Assembly (NCBI GenBank): GCA_035491935.1
Contig: DATJJW010000296.1
Coordinates: 1-22,443 of the forward strand
Source of the DNA: DATJJW01 sp035491935
GTDB taxonomy: Bacteria; Pseudomonadota; Alphaproteobacteria; ATCC43930; CGMCC-115725
Length of the DNA: 22,443 nucleotides
Direction of reading: 5' to 3'
A model generated the notes under the pieces. That model saw only the letters and a list, made by a program, of their open reading frames with translations, did not search any database and was not told the DNA's origin. Positions 1-5,634 of this stretch are shown in pieces (the first letter of the stretch is position 1; each line of letters opens with the position of its first letter). Made by a program: the position numbers and the translations under genes.

Positions 1-93
1 CGGCACGCCGTAGATGATGCGATGGCCGGCCCGCGACCAGCCCCGGCCCAGCGCACGTCCGACATTGCCGGCGCCGATGATCGTCACATCCAT
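1..93 (-). CDS. NAD(P)-binding oxidoreductase, N-terminal fragment (F420-dependent NADP reductase-like)
   Basis: Only the first 31 codons lie in the window; the gene runs off the left edge. The visible start reads MDVTIIGAGNVGRALGRG, a beta strand followed by a glycine-rich GxGxxG turn at residues 7-12, which is the dinucleotide-binding start of a Rossmann fold. The GAGNVGRALG pattern is typical of the family named after coenzyme F420-dependent NADP oxidoreductase and of related beta-hydroxyacid dehydrogenases. The ATG at 93 is preceded by AGGAG about seven bases upstream, which supports this start. It lies 78 bp downstream of the KDPG-type aldolase on the same strand, so the two may be co-transcribed. 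The substrate cannot be told from this fragment. Confidence 0.7.
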   Translation of the reverse strand, partial: MDVTIIGAGNVGRALGRGWSRAGHRIIYGVP

Positions 94-171
94 GATTCCG
101 CTCCTATCCCTGCCGAAGACATTCGGAATTCAAGACACCGGGAGCGGTTCGCCATTCCGACAGGAAACCGC

Positions 172-792
172 CTAGGCTACCCGCTTGAACGCTACCGCCC
201 GGCGTGCGCGGTCGGTGATGCCGCGCCAATCGCCCTGGTCAATCGCCTCGGCCTTGGCGATCCAGGTGGCGCCGACCACAGGCACGTTGGGTTGTGCCAG
301 GTATTCCGCCGCCATCTCCTCATCGATACCGCCGGCCGGGCAGAACTCGATGCCGGCGAAGGCGGCAGCGAAGGAGCGCAGCAACGGCACGCCGCCCGCC
401 TCGAAGGCCGGGAAGAATTTCAGGAACGGGAAACTCATGTCGCGTGCCACCATAACCTCCGATGCGGTGGCCGCGCCCGGCATGAAAGGCAGGCCGCTGG
501 CGATGCCGGCCGCAGCCAGCCCCGCGGTCAGCCCCGGGCTGGTCAGGAATCTGGCGCCGGCACTCTTGGCCGCGGTGACTTCCGAGGGACGCTGGACCAT
601 GCCGGCCCCGATGACGGCATGGGGGAAGGCCTTGACGCAGGCCTCCAACACAGCCAGCGCATTGGCCTTGCGAAGCGTGATCTCGATGACGTCGAGCCCG
701 CCTTCGACGATCGCGCCGACGGCGCGCACCGCCTCTTCGGGATTCTCGACGATCAGGATCGGGATAACGGGATGGCGGTCGAAAGGCTGCAT
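172..792 (-). CDS. eda: KDPG/KDPGal-type 2-keto-3-deoxy-phosphosugar aldolase
   Basis: This 206-residue protein has the length and motif order of class I 2-dehydro-3-deoxy-phosphogluconate aldolases, which split a 2-keto-3-deoxy-6-phospho acid into pyruvate and glyceraldehyde 3-phosphate in the cytoplasm (Entner-Doudoroff or galactonate routes). The Schiff-base lysine is K125 in FLKFFPAF, the general-base glutamate is E37 in IEITLR, and R41, P86 and F127 fall where E. coli Eda has R49, P94 and F135. With the same offset of 8, three substrate-contact positions differ: Thr73 is Met65 (GAGM), Thr161 is Ala153 (CPAGGI) and Ser184 is Thr176 (GATW). E. coli numbering is from memory. No edd or other sugar-acid gene is adjacent. 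The true substrate may therefore be another 2-keto-3-deoxy acid, so the symbol names the family rather than a proven activity. Confidence 0.85.
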   Translation of the reverse strand: MQPFDRHPVIPILIVENPEEAVRAVGAIVEGGLDVIEITLRKANALAVLEACVKAFPHAVIGAGMVQRPSEVTAAKSAGARFLTSPGLTAGLAAAGIASGLPFMPGAATASEVMVARDMSFPFLKFFPAFEAGGVPLLRSFAAAFAGIEFCPAGGIDEEMAAEYLAQPNVPVVGATWIAKAEAIDQGDWRGITDRARRAVAFKRVA

Positions 793-895
793 CTGCCGGA
801 ACCTCGTGAGCGGGGAAACCGAAACGACCTGGCTCTATGCATGGCCGAACTGGCGTGCCCGGTCAACCGCGTAACGCGAGGATCGGTTCCTCCGC

Positions 896-1039
896 TCAAT
901 GCAATCCTACGGATGCCTTCATAAGGATGTGCACGACTCCGGCCGTTTGCGGAATCAAGGCCGGATCGATGGCGCTGCCGACCGCCACGAAGCCCCAAAG
1001 GCCCGCCAAAGCGAAGCAGGAATGAATGAAAAAACGCAT
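896..1039 (-). CDS. Possible small hydrophobic protein (47 aa), doubtful
   Basis: An ATG-to-TGA frame of 47 codons starts MRFFIHSCFALAGLWGFV and holds two hydrophobic stretches, residues about 3-24 and 26-46, so it could be a tiny membrane peptide. It lies in an otherwise empty 302-bp gap between the aldolase and the LTXXQ gene, on the same strand as both. Against it, I see no convincing ribosome binding site, it matches no family I recognise, and a frame this short can occur by chance in GC-rich DNA. Confidence 0.25.
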   Translation of the reverse strand: MRFFIHSCFALAGLWGFVAVGSAIDPALIPQTAGVVHILMKASVGLH

Positions 1040-1094
1040 GAGATGACGGCCCGTATGTGCGACTCGTGAAGATGATTCCGACGGCCAGCGACGA

Positions 1095-1604
1095 TCAGCG
1101 GTTGCCGCCGAAGCCCCTGAGGTGGTCGGCTACGTGCTGCTGCTCGGCCGAGAGCTTCGGATAAAGATCGGCGACCGCGTGACTCTCACGCTTCAGCGCT
1201 TCGAGCCTGGCCGATTGGATATCGACCAGCACCGCCATGCGATCCGGCAGACGCACCGGCGCACGCTCGCCCAGCACCTTGGCGCAGACTTGCTTGACCG
1301 GGTCGGTCGACTCCTTGATATCGGCCTCGAAACGCTCCCACACGTCCTTCTGGTCGGGGCGGATGTGCAATTGCGCACCGAAAGTGGTTACTCGGTTCGT
1401 CCGCTCGGCATCCAGGTTCTGGCACGAGGTCCGGAAGGAGGATTCCGCGCGCGGCGGGTCCTGGGCCAAGGCGGAGCCCGAAACCCCCGCCATCATGGCG
1501 GCGCCGATGAGTGCGTAGGACACGCCACCTAGTCTCAGCGGATTCTGCTCGCCCTTGGTGCGCCCCCGGGCGCCAAGTTGCCTCAGTCGCATTTGACCAG
1601 CCAT
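1095..1604 (-). CDS. Periplasmic LTXXQ-motif (Spy/CpxP-like) protein
   Basis: I start the gene at the ATG at 1604 because AGGAGAGAAGGAA lies directly upstream; longer frames lack such a site. The 169-residue product begins with a basic stretch and a hydrophobic core ending in SGSALA, a good signal peptidase I site at about residue 49, so it should be exported. The mature part is helical and contains LHIRPDQKDVW and YPKLSAEQQHVADHLRGF, which match the paired LTXXQ-like repeats of the Spy/CpxP family with the threonine replaced. Two cysteines (SCQNL and KQVCAK) could form a disulfide. Family members include periplasmic chaperones and envelope-stress sensors, and many alphaproteobacterial copies are uncharacterised. 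It is divergent from the purN-like gene and 56 bp upstream of the doubtful small ORF. Confidence 0.7.
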   Translation of the reverse strand: MAGQMRLRQLGARGRTKGEQNPLRLGGVSYALIGAAMMAGVSGSALAQDPPRAESSFRTSCQNLDAERTNRVTTFGAQLHIRPDQKDVWERFEADIKESTDPVKQVCAKVLGERAPVRLPDRMAVLVDIQSARLEALKRESHAVADLYPKLSAEQQHVADHLRGFGGNR

Positions 1605-1672
1605 TTCCTTCTCTCCTGCCGATATCCCCATCGGTTTTGCAGAATGATACGCGGACAGTTCCCATAATCTCC

Positions 1673-1715
1673 CCGCCATGTTGAGATGGCGGCCCTGCCC
1701 GGCCAGGATGGCGGC
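1673..1715. promoter_or_regulatory. Inverted plus direct repeat in a divergent intergenic region
   Basis: CCGCCAT (1673-1679) and ATGGCGG (1686-1692) form a perfect 7-bp inverted repeat with a 6-bp spacer. The right arm belongs to a 9-bp word GATGGCGGC (1685-1693) that recurs at 1707-1715, 22 bp or about two helical turns away. The site lies between the divergent starts at 1604 and 1801, where an operator would be expected. No regulator can be assigned, and GC-rich repeats of this size can arise by chance. Confidence 0.3.
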
Positions 1716-1800
1716 ATGCATTGACGAGGGGCCGAGGCTGGGCCATGACAGCGGCCGAGCTACCGATTTACTGACCCGACCACCTCGAAACGATCACCTC

Positions 1801-2394
1801 ATGCGCCTCGGCTTCCTCGCCTCCCATTCCGGCTCCGGCATGCGCGCCATTCTGACGGCGATTGCCGAAGGGCGGCTCGATGCGCGGGGGCAGATCGCCA
1901 TCTCGAACAATGCCGAGGCGCCGGCGCTGGCATCGGCACGCGCGGCCGGCCTCGCCACCTGCCATATCAGTGCCCGCACCAGCGGCAGCGTGGAAGCCGC
2001 CGACCAGGCCATCGCCACGGCGCTGGATGCCGCCGGCGTCGAGTTGGTTGTGCTGTCGGGCTACATGCGCAAGATCGGCCCGGCGCTGCTCAGCCGCTTC
2101 CGCAACCGCATCCTCAACATCCATCCATCGCTATTGCCCAAGCATGGCGGCGAAGGCATGTACGGCGCCCGTGTCCATGCCGCGGTGGTGGCAGGCGCCG
2201 AGGCCGAGAGCGGCGCCACCATCCATCTCGTCGACGAAATCTATGATCACGGGCTGATCCTGGCCCAATCACGCGTATCGGTGCTGCCGACCGACACGGC
2301 CGAGGATGTCGAGGCCAAGGTACGCGCGGTCGAGCCCGACCTCTATGTCGAGACCCTGCGCCGGATCATCGCGGGCGAGATCGCACTGCCCTAG
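1801..2394 (+). CDS. purN: PurN-like formyltransferase (phosphoribosylglycinamide formyltransferase family)
   Basis: This 197-residue protein matches the formyltransferase fold of PurN, which transfers a formyl group from 10-formyl-tetrahydrofolate to glycinamide ribonucleotide in purine synthesis. The catalytic triad is present: N106 and H108 in ILNIHPSLLPKHGG and D149 in VDEIYDHGLIL. Homology begins at MRLGFLASHSGSG, so I use the ATG at 1801 rather than earlier frames; its ribosome binding site is weak. The N-terminal phosphate-binding loop reads SGSGM where E. coli has GNGSN, losing the asparagine. The gene stands alone, without purM, so it may be a second copy or act on another formyl acceptor. 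A 41-bp stretch just before its stop has a diverged copy at 4334-4374. Confidence 0.8.
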   Translation: MRLGFLASHSGSGMRAILTAIAEGRLDARGQIAISNNAEAPALASARAAGLATCHISARTSGSVEAADQAIATALDAAGVELVVLSGYMRKIGPALLSRFRNRILNIHPSLLPKHGGEGMYGARVHAAVVAGAEAESGATIHLVDEIYDHGLILAQSRVSVLPTDTAEDVEAKVRAVEPDLYVETLRRIIAGEIALP

Positions 2395-2444
2395 CCGCGG
2401 CCACCACGGGCGGCCCTACAGGCTGCGATCACCGAGATTGGGTA

Positions 2445-3557
2445 CTATTGCGGCGCAAATACCGCGACACAGCCACGCGTGCAAACCGGATTTGGCAGCA
2501 TCGGCACATAGACCCGACCGGTATCGGGGTCGACGGCGACAGAATGCGAGTTCTTCGCTGTCGGGACATTTGCAATCCATTTATTGGTCGCCGCATCGAT
2601 GACGCCGAGGACCGGACCGCTCGGGTTGTCGCGAGCCGAAAGATAATAGGCCGACGACTTTTCGTCGTACCAGGCCTCGTCGATGCCGCCAACCTGCGGG
2701 ATCGACTGGATTACCTTGCCCGTCGCAACATTGACGATCACTGTCTGCTTGGGATCCTGGCAGGCCATCAGCTCGGCGTCGCCAGGGCCCTGGACATTGC
2801 CCGCGGGCGAGCAGTTATCGACAAGTATCATATGGTCGATGGTCCGCTTCCGCGGATCGATCACCGCGAAGCCCCCAATGCTCTTCTGCCCTTTGTAGCT
2901 GGGTACGGATTGGTAGATCATGCCTGTCCGCGTGTTGTACCGCGGCTGTTCGATCCCATCCGTGGCATCGGGAATTTCGAGTTTCCCCAGAACGGGAAAA
3001 CCTGATGCAACGGATATGAAGCTGACGAAGGGAGGCGAGTCCGTATCATTTGTCGCGACGACAAGATTTTCCTTGGGGTCGTAATCCATTTCGTCGACGC
3101 GATTTTTCCCGCCGGTATTTATATCCGCGATGAGCTTGGGTGGATTGGCGGAAGTATCGAAGACCTTGATGTGGCTATCGCCGTTGCCCGCCCAAACCTG
3201 ATGCTTGTCAGGGATCACCAAAACCCCATTCGGTCCGATTGTCTGGCTCGTCACGGTCTTCGCGAGGGCCTTGTCCCCTTGCGAGCCGGTAAACCCCGAA
3301 AGATGATAAAGGAATTTGTTGTTGGTGAGGTCGATGACCTCCACGGATTTATTGGTGCGGTCCGCGAAATAATAACGGTGATTCGCCGGATCGACGAAAC
3401 CGATATCAAAATTCCCAAGTGGTTCACCGGGAATTTGAATTATTGTTTCGAGTTTAAATGAGGAAGGCGTTGCCGCATACCCGCAAATACACGGGAAAAT
3501 GAAAGAAATCGCGACCACGCACGAAATTCTAAGCGCGACTGTCATAGCCGTCCCCAT
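2445..3557 (-). CDS. Secreted beta-propeller (YVTN/NHL-like) protein
   Basis: The 370-residue product starts with a signal peptide (hydrophobic core VVAISFIFPCICGYAA, probable cleavage near residue 29) and continues as repeated short beta-strand units such as YYFADRTNKSVEVIDL, HIKVFDTSAN and GRVYVPMLPN, the pattern of a six- or seven-bladed propeller. It is probably periplasmic or secreted. Such propellers act as binding scaffolds and sometimes as lactonases; no catalytic residues are recognisable. A C-terminal CTRGC pair could form a disulfide that closes the ring. The ATG at 3545 is an alternative start, with GGGGA six bases upstream. GC is visibly low (about 45-55% in sampled lines) and the upstream region is AT-rich, so it may have been acquired by transfer. 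Confidence 0.65.
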   Translation of the reverse strand: MGTAMTVALRISCVVAISFIFPCICGYAATPSSFKLETIIQIPGEPLGNFDIGFVDPANHRYYFADRTNKSVEVIDLTNNKFLYHLSGFTGSQGDKALAKTVTSQTIGPNGVLVIPDKHQVWAGNGDSHIKVFDTSANPPKLIADINTGGKNRVDEMDYDPKENLVVATNDTDSPPFVSFISVASGFPVLGKLEIPDATDGIEQPRYNTRTGMIYQSVPSYKGQKSIGGFAVIDPRKRTIDHMILVDNCSPAGNVQGPGDAELMACQDPKQTVIVNVATGKVIQSIPQVGGIDEAWYDEKSSAYYLSARDNPSGPVLGVIDAATNKWIANVPTAKNSHSVAVDPDTGRVYVPMLPNPVCTRGCVAVFAPQ

Positions 3558-3678
3558 TGTATTTAATTAATTATTTACCATAAAATGCATACCAGAAATT
3601 AAATCTGTCAATATAATTATAATCAATGTTCGCATGGTGACTTGGCTGAAGCTCGATGCACACGACGGGATCGGGACA
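3558..3678 (-). promoter_or_regulatory. AT-rich upstream region of the beta-propeller gene with a consensus -35 hexamer
   Basis: On the minus strand a perfect TTGACA lies at 3611-3606, about 50 bp upstream of the beta-propeller start. No good -10 box sits at 16-18 bp, the best candidates being weak AT-rich hexamers around 3583-3588. A TATAAT at 3621-3616 has no matching -35. The region is rich in TTAATTAA-like words and much more AT-rich than its surroundings. It probably holds the promoter, but the exact boxes are uncertain. Confidence 0.3.
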
Positions 3679-4203
3679 CTAGGCCGGTCTGGTGCGTAAC
3701 CGTCCCTCGTAATCGCGTTTTCCGAGCGGCACGCCGCGCATGCGCAGGATGTCGTACGCGGTCACAGCATGAAAATGGAAGTTTGGCAGTGAGAACGAGA
3801 GAATGAGGGTCTCCGACGTGAAGCGGAGCTTTCGAGGACCGATCTGAAGCTCCAACGCCTTGCCCGCCCAGCCGTTGACCTCGTCAGCGCTAAGCGCCTC
3901 CAGCGCCGTTTGCGCCTTGTCCATCATGGCCCGCAGATCGGCGAAAGGGACGGGCCCCACCAAAGCGGGCGGGGCGAACACGCCGGTTTTCGCAGCCTCC
4001 AGCCCCCACACGGCGTGGTGCCACGCGGCTTCGATCTGAAAGTGGAAGGGCGCCATGTCCTCGAAGAGCCGGACCTGCACGAAATCGTCCGGATCAGCGC
4101 CGATTTCAGTGCAGTGCCGCACCGCACGGTCGAGAAAGCCTCCGACGGCCCTTACGGTCTGCAGGAAGGTCGGAACGCTGAGGTCGTAGAGCGTTGTCGC
4201 CAT
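3679..4203 (-). CDS. DUF1993 domain-containing protein
   Basis: The start is the ATG at 4203 (MATTLYDLSVPTFLQTVRAV), where the family's usual N-terminus begins; longer frames add an unrelated stretch. The 174-residue product matches DUF1993 over its full length: an N-terminal LYDLSVPTFL helix, then LFEDMAPFHFQIEAA, and the C-terminal signature LPNFHFHAVTAYDILRMRG followed by VPLGKRDY. The family has a DinB-like four-helix architecture and no established function. There is no signal peptide, so it should be cytoplasmic. A GGGAAAAA stretch upstream of the start is a modest ribosome binding site. Its 3' end faces the AT-rich region upstream of the beta-propeller gene on the same strand. Confidence 0.8.
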   Translation of the reverse strand: MATTLYDLSVPTFLQTVRAVGGFLDRAVRHCTEIGADPDDFVQVRLFEDMAPFHFQIEAAWHHAVWGLEAAKTGVFAPPALVGPVPFADLRAMMDKAQTALEALSADEVNGWAGKALELQIGPRKLRFTSETLILSFSLPNFHFHAVTAYDILRMRGVPLGKRDYEGRLRTRPA

Positions 4204-4323
4204 CGGCTTTTTCCCATTTGAGTCGCGGATGCCGCCAGCGGCGCGTGAACCTAACACTGCCGCAGAGGACGAAGTACCCATTGCCACACAGCCGTCCGGG
4301 AATCCTCTCAATTATGAGTTGAT

Positions 4324-4377
4324 GGCCTAAATCAGACGCTGCACCAGATCGTCGCCGGCGAGATCGCCCCGCCCTGA
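4324..4377 (+). pseudogene. Remnant of a purN-like gene 3' end
   Basis: The plus-strand frame ending in TGA at 4375-4377 reads GLNQTLHQIVAGEIAPP. The last 13 residues match the intact PurN-like C-terminus (TLRRIIAGEIALP) at 9 positions. At DNA level 4334-4374 matches 2351-2391 at 34 of 41 bases without gaps, and both end directly at a stop codon. Upstream the frame meets a stop within 10 bp, so no gene body remains. I infer a decayed or rearranged second formyltransferase tail; chance similarity is unlikely given position, frame and length, but the match is short. Confidence 0.6.
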
Positions 4378-4396
4378 GGGCGTCCCATGGGCGTCA

Positions 4397-5464
4397 TCAC
4401 TCTCCGCTCCGCACACGCATGAGCGGCAGGGTGGCGGCGGCCAGCCCGAGCGCGCCGCCCAGCAGCGTCTCCCAGGCCCGCGCGACGAGCACCGGTATCG
4501 AGTGTTCCCCCGTAACGGACAGGGTGACGATCAGCGTGAAGGCATAGGCGCCGCAGGCGATGTCATAGCGCTCGGGGAGTGCCATGGCATAGATGACCGT
4601 CGCCAGTGCTGCGGCCGCCCAAGCGGCGATGGGCATCGTCGCCGCGAAGGGCAGAAAGACGATGGCGACCGGCACGGCGATGAGGGTGCCGACGATCCGG
4701 CGCCGCACGCGATCGATCGTTCCAGCCGAGGAACCGGCGATGACATAGGCGCAGGCGGTGATGGCCCAGGCGGATTCGATCAGCCCGAGCATCGCATTCA
4801 AAAAGACGATCACCAAGGCGCCGACTGCCGCCTGCAGGCCCATGAGGAGTTCCGGCCGCAACACGCCGGGACGACCGGGCGATAGCGCCAGGAATGGCGG
4901 CGGCAGTTCGGCCGGGCCGCTCAGCACCCGCGGCACGATGGCGGCGGCGACGGCGATACTTCCAGCTACGAGGACGGTCGGCAGGTCGGAGGGTCGAAGT
5001 CCCACACCATAGGCCAGGAGCTGGCCGATATAGATCTGCGAACCAATCCCGGTTCCGGTAAGGCCGAAGCGCCGCAGATAGCCGACGCAGAAGGCGCCGG
5101 AGACAAGCACCAGCTCCGGCCCCGTCCGTCCCAACTGGCTGAGCGGCATGGCGAGGATGGCGAAGCTTGCGGCGCCCACGGCAGCGGCTACGGACAGAAG
5201 GATCAGATCCCGGCTCGATTCGGCACGGGTGCCGCGGCCTTCCGAGACGCTGGCCCAGAGCGCGAAATTTCCCGCGAGCAGGCTCAGCGACACGCCGTCG
5301 GGCAGGCCGTGCGTGATATCGCCCATCGTGCCGAGCATCGCCGCGATGCCGAACGCCGTGACGAGGCGCAGCCCCTTGATCCGGCGATGCACGCCCGGAT
5401 CGATGCGATCCAACCATCGCATGGCGGCCCCGAGGCGCATGGACCTTCTCTGCTCCACGGTCAT
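4397..5464 (-). CDS. FUSC-family inner-membrane protein (aromatic acid/fusaric acid exporter-like)
   Basis: The 355-residue product has two blocks of hydrophobic helices, about ten in all (roughly residues 35-180 and 205-345), separated by a short proline-rich linker (ELPPPFLALSPGRPG). The second block contains the FUSC hallmark RRRIVGTLIAVPVAIVFL and a later arginine and TLLGGALGLAA. FUSC proteins export aromatic acids and similar toxic organic anions. This copy has one short two-block core without the large cytoplasmic domain of AaeB. The ATG at 5464 (MTVEQRRSM) is preferred to a longer TTG start; the ATG at 5440, preceded by GGAGCAGAGAAGG, is also possible. It lies downstream of valS on the same strand, across a 170-bp gap, with no partner membrane-fusion gene beside it. 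Confidence 0.7.
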   Translation of the reverse strand: MTVEQRRSMRLGAAMRWLDRIDPGVHRRIKGLRLVTAFGIAAMLGTMGDITHGLPDGVSLSLLAGNFALWASVSEGRGTRAESSRDLILLSVAAAVGAASFAILAMPLSQLGRTGPELVLVSGAFCVGYLRRFGLTGTGIGSQIYIGQLLAYGVGLRPSDLPTVLVAGSIAVAAAIVPRVLSGPAELPPPFLALSPGRPGVLRPELLMGLQAAVGALVIVFLNAMLGLIESAWAITACAYVIAGSSAGTIDRVRRRIVGTLIAVPVAIVFLPFAATMPIAAWAAAALATVIYAMALPERYDIACGAYAFTLIVTLSVTGEHSIPVLVARAWETLLGGALGLAAATLPLMRVRSGE

Positions 5465-5587
5465 TGCCCCATCACAGACGCCCGTGAAAGTTGTCAAAGG
5501 CCTTGCGGCCGACCGGACACCTTAACGCCGTGGCCCGAGATCGGTACAGCCGATTCCAGCGGTTCTTCGCCCGGCGCGTGCGGAGCC

Positions 5588-5621
5588 GATGACGAGGCGG
5601 CCATTCACCGGCCTCGCCATC
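5588..5621 (-). terminator. Possible hairpin downstream of valS
   Basis: GATGACGAGGC (5588-5598) can pair with GCCTCGCCATC (5611-5621) over 11 bp with one mismatch around a 12-base loop, just past the valS stop at 5635. No T-run follows on the minus strand, so it is a weak candidate for an intrinsic terminator and may only be a 3' stabilising hairpin. Confidence 0.3.
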
Positions 5622-5634
5622 ACCCGGTTACCGC

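Noticed and set aside
22..924. 300-codon open frame on the plus strand
   Set aside because: It is the antisense shadow of the KDPG-type aldolase and the partial oxidoreductase.
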